Made by a program: the position numbers and the translations under genes. Below the pieces are notes generated by a model that made no database searches, was not told the origin of the DNA, and saw only the letters and a program-made list of their open reading frames with translations. This document shows, piece by piece, positions 1 through 6,304 of a stretch of DNA of 30,411 nucleotides. Source of the DNA: JBBQAA01 sp038276395 (GTDB taxonomy: Bacteria > Actinomycetota > Thermoleophilia > Solirubrobacterales > Solirubrobacteraceae). The first letter of the stretch is position 1. Every line of letters begins with the position of its first letter. The DNA is taken from the NCBI GenBank assembly GCA_038276395.1, contig JBBQAA010000011.1, forward strand, positions 1 to 30,411. The letters run 5' to 3'.

Positions 1-702
1 GACGACCTCGCGCCCGGCGTGGGCGGCCACGAGCTCGCGCGGGGGCCCCTCGGCCACGACCCGGCCCCGGGCCATGACCGCGACGACGTCGGCCAGGCGC
101 TCGGCCTCCTCGATGTAGTGGGTGGACATGAGCACGGTCACGCCCTCGCCGCGCAGGCGGTCGATGAGGCTCCAGAGTTCCTGCCGGACCTGAGGATCGA
201 GCCCGACCGTCGGCTCGTCGAGCAACACGAGCTCGGGCTGGTGCACGAGCCCGCGGGCGATCAGCAGGCGCCGGCGCATCCCGCCCGAGAGCGCGGTGAC
301 CTCGGTGTCGGCGCGGTCGGTGAGCTGAGCGAGGGCGAGCGCGCGGTCGATCGCCTCCTCCCGCTCGGCGCGCGGGACCTTGTAGAGCCGCGCGAAGACG
401 GCCAGCACCTGGCGGGCCGAGAGCTCCTGGTCGAGGTTGTCCTGTTGGGGGACGACGCCCATCCGGGCCCGCGCCGCCTTCGACTCGGCGGGGAGGGGAA
501 GGCCGAGCACGGTGATCTCCCCCGCGTCGGCGACCGACTGCCCGGTGAGCAGGCGCATGGAGGTTGACTTCCCGGCGCCGTTGGGACCGAGCAGGCCGAA
601 GCAGATCCCGGCCGGGACCTCGAGGTCGAGGCCGTCGACGGCGTGTATGTCGCCGAAGGTCTTGACGGCGCCGCGGAAGGAGATGGCGGAGGCGGCGCTC
701 AC
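1..702 (-). CDS. DrrA-type ABC transporter ATP-binding protein (3' end beyond window)
   Basis: Reading the minus strand from a GTG at 702 gives 234 open codons running off the left edge. The product is a nucleotide-binding subunit of the daunorubicin-resistance/ABC-2 class. Walker A is GPNGAGKST (residues 39-47), a Q-loop follows in VVPQQDNLDQELS, the signature is LSGGMRRR, Walker B is LVLLDEPTVGLDP and the H-loop is LMSTHYIEEAE. The QDNLD-x-EL motif is characteristic of the DrrA branch. It should energise a separate ABC-2 membrane permease, which is not in the window and is probably just past the left edge. The start overlaps the stop of the upstream DUF3253 gene (GTGA), so it is the last visible gene of a coupled operon led by a MarR regulator. 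Drug or lipid export is plausible, but the substrate cannot be read from the sequence. Confidence 0.9.
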   Translation of the reverse strand, partial: MSAASAISFRGAVKTFGDIHAVDGLDLEVPAGICFGLLGPNGAGKSTSMRLLTGQSVADAGEITVLGLPLPAESKAARARMGVVPQQDNLDQELSARQVLAVFARLYKVPRAEREEAIDRALALAQLTDRADTEVTALSGGMRRRLLIARGLVHQPELVLLDEPTVGLDPQVRQELWSLIDRLRGEGVTVLMSTHYIEEAERLADVVAVMARGRVVAEGPPRELVAAHAGREVV

Positions 703-955
703 GAACCCGTCGCCCGGATCCGGATCGGCCCGCGGGCGGAGAGGGCGTCCACGGACGCCCCGCCCTGGGTGACCTCGACGCTGCCCTCGGCGGCCAGCCG
801 GCCCGCCTGCGCCCGCACGGAGCCCATCAGCGGCCGCCAGTCCTCCTCCGTGAGCGCCGCGCCGCCTCGCTCGGGCAGAACGTGCGCGGCGCGCGCTCGG
901 CCCCGAGGCGCAGAAGCGTCGCGCGAATCGTCTCGGCGGAGGGCTCGGGGCTCAC
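699..955 (-). pseudogene. DUF3253 family protein, frameshifted
   Basis: The minus strand from GTG 955 encodes a start typical of DUF3253 (ETIRATLLRLGAERAPRTFC-PSEAAR), then reaches a premature stop after SRRRTGGR. Moving one base at about 854-866 restores the rest of the family: LTEEDWRPLMGSVRAQAGRL, then AAEGSVEVTQGG and ARGPIRIRA, ending at TGA 701-699. The span is 257 nt, one short of 258, which is consistent with a single lost base in a GC-rich run. With that base restored the protein would be 85 aa, about the usual family length. DUF3253 proteins are small, probably winged-helix-like, and of unknown function. Start and stop each overlap the neighbouring genes by GTGA, so the unit was built for coupled translation. 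Natural mutation and sequencing error cannot be told apart here. Confidence 0.8.
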
Positions 956-1839
956 GCGTTCGAGTATGCCGCCGGGACTCGATGCGAGCGCGCCCGCAGG
1001 GCGGCGAGGCCGGCGAGGATGAGCGCGCCCCCCGCGAGCTGGAGCGGCGCCGGGCGCTCGCCCAGCGCGAGTACCGCGGCCAGCAGGCCGAAGAGCGGGA
1101 TGAGGTTGAGGGCGGCGGCCGAGGTCGAAGCGGGGATGTGCGCCGCGGCGGTCGTGTAGAGCAGGAACGCCCCCGCCGAGCCCACGGCGCCGGCGAACAG
1201 CGCGGCGAGCCAGGCCGTGGCGCTCGCGTGGCCGAGCTTCGAGCCGCTCGTCAGCCAAGCCCCGGCGACGAGCGGCGCGCACATGGCCGAGGCCAGGGTG
1301 AACTGCCAGGTGGTCAGCGCGAGCGCCGGGGCGGAGCCGGCCAGGCGCCGGGCCACTGTGACGTAGCCGCCCGCCGCGAGGGCGCCCGCGGCGACGAGCG
1401 CGGCTCCGAGGAGGCTGTCCCCGGAGCGTGGGCCCGACAGGGCCACGAGCACCGCTCCGGCCACGCCAAGCGCCAGCGCGACCACGGCGCCGCGCTCGAG
1501 GCGCTCGCGGAGGAGGAGGACGGCCAGGCCCACGCCCCACACGCTCTCCAGGGTGAGGAGCAGCGAGCCGGTGGCCGCGGAGGTTCGCTCGAGGCCGAGG
1601 TTGACCCCGATGAAGGTCAGCGCGGGCTCGAGCAGGCCGAGGAGCGCGAAGGACCATCGCGGCTCGACGCGGGGGCGGCGGCGCTGCGCCAGCCACAGGA
1701 TCGCGGTCGCCGTGCCGAGCTCGACGGCGAGGAGGTCGAACGCCGAGATCTCGCGCACCGCGCGCTCGCTGGCGGCGACGGCCGCGCCCCAGCACGCGGT
1801 GGCGGCGACGAGCAGCGCGAGCGCGCGGCCGCGGGTCAC
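952..1839 (-). CDS. EamA/DMT-family membrane transporter
   Basis: 295 aa, predicted polytopic inner-membrane protein with about ten hydrophobic segments arranged as two EamA halves. The first starts at RALALLVAATACWGAAVAAS; the second holds VTVARRLAGSAPALALTTW and ends in LQLAGGALILAGLAALRAR. Features typical of the drug/metabolite transporter superfamily are the early CWG motif, the LLTLESVWGVGLAVLLLRE motif and the LNLIPLFGLLAAVLALGE motif before the last helix. The GTG at 1839 is chosen because it overlaps the MarR stop (GTGA) and gives a normal family length; longer in-frame starts would run through the MarR gene. Transport substrate is unknown. Sitting between a MarR regulator and an ABC ATPase, it is plausibly an exporter under MarR control. 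Confidence 0.85.
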   Translation of the reverse strand: MTRGRALALLVAATACWGAAVAASERAVREISAFDLLAVELGTATAILWLAQRRRPRVEPRWSFALLGLLEPALTFIGVNLGLERTSAATGSLLLTLESVWGVGLAVLLLRERLERGAVVALALGVAGAVLVALSGPRSGDSLLGAALVAAGALAAGGYVTVARRLAGSAPALALTTWQFTLASAMCAPLVAGAWLTSGSKLGHASATAWLAALFAGAVGSAGAFLLYTTAAAHIPASTSAAALNLIPLFGLLAAVLALGERPAPLQLAGGALILAGLAALRARSHRVPAAYSNA

Positions 1840-2324
1840 GCCGCCTGCTCGACCGGGCAGGACTGGAGGGGACATGCCTCGAGGTCGCACAGGCGGCAGA
1901 TGCGCTCGGCGTGCGTCGCGTCCGCGGTGAGCGTGGTCAGCCAGCGCTCGAGCACGCGCTCGAGGGCGGCGCGCTCGCCGGCGGCCAGGCCGCCGACGAG
2001 CTGCTCGAGGACGCCGGAGCGGGCGTGCAGGATCTCCCGGGCCCGGGTCTCGCCGCGGCGGGTGAGCCGGAGCGTGACTCGGCGGCGGTCCCGCGCCGCG
2101 GCGCGCGTGAGGAGACCCGCGGCCGCGAGCCGGTCGACGAGGCGCACGGCGCCGGAGTGCGTGAGCTCGAGCCGGCGCGCCAGAGCGTCGACGCCCTCGT
2201 CCGGATACTGGCCGACGAGGACGAGCGCGGCGGCGTCGCGCTCCGGCGGCAGCGCCGCGGCGAGCTCGTCGACGATCGTGAGCGCGGCCGCGCCCAGGAG
2301 GTTGGCGGTGCGGGCGTCCGACAT
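1836..2324 (-). CDS. MarR-family transcriptional regulator with a Cys-rich tail
   Basis: 162 aa. A winged helix-turn-helix occupies roughly residues 30-105 (VDALARRLELTHSGAVRLVD as the recognition region, then DRRRVTLRLTRRG as the wing), followed by a dimerisation helix. The C-terminus carries four cysteines, C143, C146, C151 and C156, in RICRLCDLEACPLQSCPVEQ. Such a tail occurs in some MarR proteins and could bind metal or sense redox state; that role is inference. It is the first gene of a minus-strand operon (EamA, DUF3253, ABC ATPase) and is divergent from msrA. The TATGAT -10-like box 8 nt before its ATG lies within a short inverted repeat, which suggests autorepression. Confidence 0.88.
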   Translation of the reverse strand: MSDARTANLLGAAALTIVDELAAALPPERDAAALVLVGQYPDEGVDALARRLELTHSGAVRLVDRLAAAGLLTRAAARDRRRVTLRLTRRGETRAREILHARSGVLEQLVGGLAAGERAALERVLERWLTTLTADATHAERICRLCDLEACPLQSCPVEQAA

Positions 2325-2338
2325 ATGAGTGGATCATA
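2324..2338. promoter_or_regulatory. Putative MarR operator overlapping a leaderless -10
   Basis: Inverted repeat TATGA-N5-TCATA in the MarR/msrA divergent region. On the minus strand a TATGAT -10-like hexamer (2338-2333) lies within it, 8 nt before the MarR ATG at 2324. Binding here would block MarR transcription. The half-sites are short (5 bp), so this is a candidate only. Confidence 0.4.
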
Positions 2339-2369
2339 CATCTGTAATCCCGGCGTAACCGCGCGCGCG

Positions 2370-2375
2370 TACTCT
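2370..2375 (+). promoter_or_regulatory. -10-like box for msrA
   Basis: TACTCT ends 6 nt before the msrA ATG (2382), so transcription would begin at or next to the start codon. No convincing -35 is visible. It fits the pattern of -10 boxes placed directly upstream of starts elsewhere in the window. Confidence 0.45.
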
Positions 2376-2381
2376 CAGGAC

Positions 2382-3041
2382 ATGCTATTCCTCTCCCGTC
2401 ACAAGACCCAGATGGTCGAGCCCGAGAGCGCGCTCCCGGGCCGCGAGTCCACCATGCCCGTGCCCGCGCGGCACGAGGTGCTTGGCACGCCGCTGACGCC
2501 GCCCTTCCCGGAGGGCTACGAGCGGGCGATCGTCGGGATGGGCTGCTTCTGGGGCGCCGAGCGCGTGTTCTGGACGCTGCCCGGCGTCCACACGACGGCC
2601 GTCGGCTACGCCGGCGGCTTCACGCCGAACCCGTCCTACGAGGAGGTCTGCTCGGCCAAGACCGGCCACACGGAGGCCGTGCTCGTCGTCTTCGACCCGG
2701 CCAAGATCACCTACGAGGAGATCCTCAAGGCGTTCTGGGAGGGCCACGACCCGACCCAGGGGATGCGCCAGGGCAACGACGCCGGCACCCAGTACCGCTC
2801 GGCGATCTACACGACGAGCGAGGAGCAGGCGAGCCTCGCCGGCGCCTCGGCCGAGTCCTACAACGAGCGCCTGGCCGCCGCCCGCAAGGGCGAGATCACC
2901 ACAGAGATCGCGCCCGAGGGCGAGTTCTTCTACGCCGAGGACTACCACCAGCAGTACCTGGCCAAGAACCCGAACGGCTACTGCGGGCTCGGCGGCACGG
3001 GCGTCGCCTGCCCGATCGGCGCGGGCCTCAGCGCGGCGTGA
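2382..3041 (+). CDS. msrA: Peptide-methionine (S)-S-oxide reductase MsrA
   Basis: 219 aa. It reduces methionine-S-sulfoxide in proteins or free, repairing oxidative damage in the cytoplasm. The catalytic motif GCFWGAE places the nucleophile at Cys55. The fold continues through VGYAGG, SYEEVCSAKTGHTEAV and FWEGHDPTQGMRQGNDAGTQ to YRSAIY. The C-terminal GYCGLGGTGVACPIG supplies two resolving cysteines (C201, C210), so this is the three-cysteine class recycled by thioredoxin. About 45 residues precede the core, as in E. coli-type MsrA. The ATG at 2382 follows a TACTCT box and has no strong Shine-Dalgarno. It is divergent from a MarR gene with a cysteine tail, so redox control is possible but unproven. 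Confidence 0.95.
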   Translation: MLFLSRHKTQMVEPESALPGRESTMPVPARHEVLGTPLTPPFPEGYERAIVGMGCFWGAERVFWTLPGVHTTAVGYAGGFTPNPSYEEVCSAKTGHTEAVLVVFDPAKITYEEILKAFWEGHDPTQGMRQGNDAGTQYRSAIYTTSEEQASLAGASAESYNERLAAARKGEITTEIAPEGEFFYAEDYHQQYLAKNPNGYCGLGGTGVACPIGAGLSAA

Positions 3042-3059
3042 GGCTCTCGACTAGGAGGT

Positions 3060-3095
3060 GTCCTGCCCTGCGCCCAGGGCGTACGAGGGCAGGAC
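3060..3095. terminator. Bidirectional hairpin between msrA and the methyltransferase
   Basis: Perfect 10-bp inverted repeat GTCCTGCCCT / AGGGCAGGAC (3060-3069 and 3086-3095), with a second nested CGCCC-A-GGGCG complementarity in the loop. It lies between convergent genes, 18 nt after the msrA stop and 34 nt beyond the methyltransferase stop. There is no U-tract, as is usual for high-GC actinobacteria. Confidence 0.65.
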
Positions 3096-3129
3096 GGCTC
3101 CGGTGGATACCCGCCCGACGTGGGCTCGG

Positions 3130-4071
3130 CTAGGTCAGCGTTTCGTCTGACTCCGGCTTCCGCGCCGACACGATGAGGTTGTAGAAGAGCTCCGGCGGGA
3201 GCCGCGGCTCGAGCAGCGCGCGGTCGACCCGCTGCAGGGCGAGGTAGCCGCGGAAGGCGAACATCTTCCACGACCAGGGCACCTCGGCGGGGTCGGCCGA
3301 GGCCTCGAGGGTCCGGCTCGTCCAGCCGAACAGGTTGGCCAGGAGCTCCTCCCCGCGCACGCGGACGTCCGCAAGGCCCGCGGCGCGCGCGACGCGCGCG
3401 AGGGAGCCCGGATCGAAGGCGTGGACGTCGACCTGCCACTCGAGGAAGTGGTCCGCCGCCGCGCCGTTCTCGGAGTCCGCGGGGAGCGGCGCCGCGCCCG
3501 CGCCCATCGCCCAGCGCCAGGCGGGGGAGAGGCGCACCGCAGCGCGCTTGGGCAGCGCGGCGAGCCGGTCGCCGTGGCGCGAGGGCTCGCCCGCGAAAAC
3601 GACCCGGCCCCCGGGCCGGAGCACCCGCGCGAACTCGGCGAAGGCGCGCTCGAGGTCGGGGATGTGATGGAGCACCGCGTGGCCGAGCACGAGGTCGAAG
3701 CTCTCATCCGGGGAGGGAAGCGCCTCGGCGTCGGCGCGCACGGCCTCGACGCGCGCCCCGAGCCCCAGCGCCTCCGCGTTCTCCCCCAGCCGCTCGAGCA
3801 TCCCCGGCGAGATGTCCGTGCACACGGCCTCCCGCGCGATCCCCGCACACAGCAGGTTCAGCGAGAAGTAGCCCGTCCCGGCGCCGATCTCGAGGATGCG
3901 CGCGAAGGGGCCGGGATCGCGGCCGAGCGCCTTCTCGAGCTTCACGCGCACCTGGGCCGCCCCGCCGTCGCCGAAGTCGATCCCCCATTTGGCGTCGTAC
4001 TCGCCGGCGGCGACGTCGTGGTAACGGACGTTGACGTCGCGAATCTCCTCGGCCGTCGCGGGTGCCGCCAT
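3130..4071 (-). CDS. Class I SAM-dependent methyltransferase
   Basis: 313 aa. Rossmann-type methyltransferase: motif I is ILEIGAGTGYFSLNLL (E61-G67), the acidic strand-2 end is CTDIS, and motif III/IV is FDLVLGHAVLHHIPD followed by EFARVLRPGGRVVFAGEP. The N-terminus (DVNVRYHDVAAGEYDAKWGI) is a recognisable lead-in of Methyltransf_11/25 proteins. The C-terminal 130 residues (WRWAMG, FLEWQVDVHAFDP, LFGWTSRTLEA) are a lid/substrate region with no assignable function. It is transcribed divergently from a GT4 glycosyltransferase with about 46 bp between starts. In mycobacteria a SAM methyltransferase (Rv3030) lies near the GT4 enzyme Rv3032 in the methylglucose lipopolysaccharide locus; the parallel is suggestive but not demonstrated. 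Confidence 0.85.
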   Translation of the reverse strand: MAAPATAEEIRDVNVRYHDVAAGEYDAKWGIDFGDGGAAQVRVKLEKALGRDPGPFARILEIGAGTGYFSLNLLCAGIAREAVCTDISPGMLERLGENAEALGLGARVEAVRADAEALPSPDESFDLVLGHAVLHHIPDLERAFAEFARVLRPGGRVVFAGEPSRHGDRLAALPKRAAVRLSPAWRWAMGAGAAPLPADSENGAAADHFLEWQVDVHAFDPGSLARVARAAGLADVRVRGEELLANLFGWTSRTLEASADPAEVPWSWKMFAFRGYLALQRVDRALLEPRLPPELFYNLIVSARKPESDETLT

Positions 4072-4080
4072 CGGCGCGAG

Positions 4081-4086
4081 AGTGTA
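4081..4086 (-). promoter_or_regulatory. -10-like TACACT box for the methyltransferase
   Basis: Minus-strand TACACT ends 9 nt before the ATG at 4071. The identical hexamer precedes three other genes in the window at 7-10 nt. No clear -35 is seen. Confidence 0.45.
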
Positions 4087-4117
4087 CGGGACCGTTTACT
4101 AGCCTCCCGCGCCGCCG

Positions 4118-5299
4118 ATGGCCCGCGCGCTCGTCCTCTCCTGGGAGTACCCGCCGATCGTCGAGGGCGGCCTGGCCCGCCACGTCCGCAAGCTCTCCGA
4201 GGCGCTCGCGGCCGAGGGGGAGGAGATCCACGTGCTCACGCGCGGGGACGAGTCGATGCCGGCCGAGGAGCTCGTGCGCGGCGTGCACGTCCACCGCGTG
4301 CGCGAGCCCGGCCGCCCGCGGGAGCTCGGCGAGTTCGTCGCCTGGATCGAGCACATGAACGCCGACATGCTCGCGGCGGGGGTCGAGCTCGGCGACCGCT
4401 ACGGCTTCGATCTCGTCCACGGCCACGACTGGCTCGTGGCCTCGGCCGGCGACCACCTCGCCCGCCGCTTCCGCGCCCCGCTCGCGGTGACGATCCACGC
4501 CACCGAGTTCGGGCGCCACCAGGGCTGGGTCGAGACCCATCCGCAGTCCTACATCCACGGCGTCGAGCAGTGGATCACCAACCGCGCCGACCGCGTCATC
4601 GCCTGTTCGTCCTACATGCGCGAGCACGTCTGCGACATTTTCGGCCTCGACGAGGACCGCGTGGCCGTCATCCCCAACGGGATCGACCCGCTGGACCTGC
4701 AGCCGGTCGACGACCTGCCGACGCTCCGCTCGCACTTCGCCGCCCCGGAGGAGACGCTGGTCCTGCTCGTCGGGCGGCTCGTCTACGAGAAGGGCTTCCA
4801 GCTCGCGCTCGACGCCCTGCCCGGGATCATCGAGCGGGTCGGGGGCGTGCGCTTCCTCGTCGCCGGCTCGGGGACGGCCGAGGCCGACCTGAGGGCCCAG
4901 GCCGAGCAGCTCGGCCTGATGGAGCACGGGACGTTCCTCGGCTGGATCGGCGACGATGTCCTGCACTCGCTCTACCGCATCGCCGACCTCACGGTCGTCC
5001 CCTCGATCTACGAGCCGTTCGGGCTCGTCGCGCTCGAGGCGATGGCCTCGGGCTGCCCGTGCATCGTCGCCGACACGGGCGGCCTGCGCGAGGTCGTGCC
5101 CAACGAGGACGTGGGGCTGCGCTTCACCGCGCGCGACTCCGCGTCGCTCGAGACGATGGTCGAGCGCCTGCTGACCGACCCCGCGCTGCGGGACCGGCTC
5201 GTGGCCGAGGCCTCCGAGCACGTGCTCTCCTTCGATTGGGGAGACATCGCGCGGCAGACGGCGGAGGAGTACGCCGCGCTGCTCGGCGCGGCGCGGTAG
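4118..5299 (+). CDS. GT4-family glycosyltransferase, glycogen synthase-like
   Basis: 393 aa, GT-B fold. The N-terminal acceptor domain opens with LVLSWEYPPIVEGGLARHVR (the glycine-rich loop of glycogen/starch synthase-like GT4 enzymes), then LVHGHDWL, VTIHATEFGRHQGW and VIACSSYMREHV. The C-terminal nucleotide-sugar domain has VIPNGID, LLVGRLVYEKGFQLALDAL, and the retaining E-x7-E motif in YEPFGLVALEAMASG near residues 298-306, followed by TGGLREVV. The family includes actinobacterial alpha-1,4-glucosyltransferases of the Rv3032/GlgM type, so glycogen or methylated polysaccharide synthesis is the best guess. Donor and acceptor cannot be fixed from sequence. The start is the ATG that gives the canonical N-terminal strand; no strong Shine-Dalgarno is visible. 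Confidence 0.9.
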   Translation: MARALVLSWEYPPIVEGGLARHVRKLSEALAAEGEEIHVLTRGDESMPAEELVRGVHVHRVREPGRPRELGEFVAWIEHMNADMLAAGVELGDRYGFDLVHGHDWLVASAGDHLARRFRAPLAVTIHATEFGRHQGWVETHPQSYIHGVEQWITNRADRVIACSSYMREHVCDIFGLDEDRVAVIPNGIDPLDLQPVDDLPTLRSHFAAPEETLVLLVGRLVYEKGFQLALDALPGIIERVGGVRFLVAGSGTAEADLRAQAEQLGLMEHGTFLGWIGDDVLHSLYRIADLTVVPSIYEPFGLVALEAMASGCPCIVADTGGLREVVPNEDVGLRFTARDSASLETMVERLLTDPALRDRLVAEASEHVLSFDWGDIARQTAEEYAALLGAAR

Positions 5300-5317
5300 C
5301 GCGCCCCCCGGCCGTCG

Positions 5318-5357
5318 CTCCCGGCGCCCGGTCCGGCGCGAGGGGACGGGCCGGGAG
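5318..5357 (+). terminator. Hairpin downstream of the GT4 gene
   Basis: Perfect 8-bp inverted repeat CTCCCGGC (5318-5325) / GCCGGGAG (5350-5357), extendable by three more GC pairs with a small bulge. It begins 19 nt after the glycosyltransferase stop. No U-tract follows. Confidence 0.5.
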
Positions 5358-5601
5358 GAAGGGGGGGCCGGAATGTGCGGGAGGGTCCGCGGGGGTGCCC
5401 GACCCCGTCGCTTTGTCGGTCGACCGCGGCCGATCTGTGCCGCAGCGACGAAACCATCGGCCCGCAACCTCTTCGCTGACTTCACGGGGCAGCGGCGCGC
5501 GAAGGCAACGAAACGATCGCTCCGGCGGCCCGCCCTCGCACCACACCGGGCCGGCGCTCCGGCGAGGGCGCGCCTCGCTGGAGGCGCGGGATCGGTCCCC
5601 C
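5358..5601. other. Intergenic stretch with two spaced 12-mer near-repeats
   Basis: With the terminator this is a 302-bp gap between convergent genes. No protein with recognisable features was found on either strand. The only structure seen is a pair of near-identical 12-mers, ACGAAACCATCG (5448-5459) and ACGAAACGATCG (5508-5519), exactly 60 bp apart and AT-richer than their surroundings. Their meaning is unknown. Confidence 0.4.
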
Positions 5602-6273
5602 TCAGCGCCAGCGCAGCGTCTCCGGCTCCTCGCGCATCCGGATGACGCGGGCGGGGACGCCGCCGACGACCGCGTTCTCCGGCACCTCGCGCGTCACCAC
5701 CGAGTTCGTTCCCACGATGGCGTTGTCCCCCACGGTGACCCCGCGGAGCAGGCAGGCTCCGTAGCCGATCCACACGTTGTGCCCGACGCGGACGTCGCGC
5801 TTGTAGATCCCCTGCTGGCGGATCGGCCGCTCGACCTCGACGACCCCGTGGTCGAAGTCGATCAGCATCACGCGGTCGGCGACGATGCACTCGCGCCCGA
5901 TCTCGACGCGCCGGAAGGCGGAGATCGTGCACTCCTGGCCGAGCACGGTCTTCGCGCCGATCTCGACGACGCCCTCGTGCACGCGCAGCTTGCAGCCGTG
6001 GCCGATCCATGCCCAGCGCCCGAGCCGGAGCCGCCCGTGGCGGCCGATCTGGATCTTCACGCCCGGGCCGATGAAGCAGACGCCGTCGGTCACGAGGCGG
6101 CCGCGGAAGCGGAGCCTCAGCCACGCCCAGCGCAGGACGAGCCCCGCGTACTTCCAGTGGAGCATGTTGTTGCGCCGCGCGAAGCGGAGGAAGGCCCGGG
6201 GCCCGCCGGCGAGCGGCGGCGGCGCGCCGCGCACGGCTGCCGCGGGCCGGGAGGGCGCGTCGACGGGCGGCAT
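5602..6273 (-). CDS. Left-handed beta-helix (hexapeptide) acyltransferase
   Basis: 223 aa. A run of hexapeptide repeats from about residue 63 to 205 (FIGPGVKIQIG, LRLGRWAWIGHG, VEIGAKTVLGQECTI, VRVGHNVWIGYGACLLRG, VTVGDNAIVGTNSVVT, VVGGVPARVIR) marks the trimeric LbH fold of the WbbJ/maltose-acetyltransferase group. The loop with LIDFDHG supplies the likely catalytic His. The ending VVGGVPARVI is a hallmark of sugar O-acetyltransferases that use acetyl-CoA or a related donor. A basic, hydrophobic segment (residues 27-57) precedes the helix and may associate with the membrane. The substrate is probably a surface polysaccharide sugar, consistent with the nearby glycosyltransferase, but this is inference. 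It is divergent from meaB. Confidence 0.88.
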   Translation of the reverse strand: MPPVDAPSRPAAAVRGAPPPLAGGPRAFLRFARRNNMLHWKYAGLVLRWAWLRLRFRGRLVTDGVCFIGPGVKIQIGRHGRLRLGRWAWIGHGCKLRVHEGVVEIGAKTVLGQECTISAFRRVEIGRECIVADRVMLIDFDHGVVEVERPIRQQGIYKRDVRVGHNVWIGYGACLLRGVTVGDNAIVGTNSVVTREVPENAVVGGVPARVIRMREEPETLRWR

Positions 6274-6278
6274 CGGGG

Positions 6279-6297
6279 CGGGATGCTATTCATCCCG
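6279..6297. promoter_or_regulatory. Palindrome in the acyltransferase/meaB divergent promoter
   Basis: Perfect 7-bp inverted repeat CGGGATG-N5-CATCCCG. It overlaps the minus-strand TAGCAT -10-like box (6288-6283, 9 nt before the acyltransferase ATG) and the plus-strand TATTCA (6287-6292, 12 nt before the meaB ATG). It is placed to control both genes as an operator for an unidentified regulator. Confidence 0.4.
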
Positions 6298-6304
6298 GCC
6301 CCCG

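Noticed and set aside
19..567. Plus-strand open frame over the ABC ATPase region
   Set aside because: Antisense shadow; the minus strand gives all ABC ATPase motifs in order.
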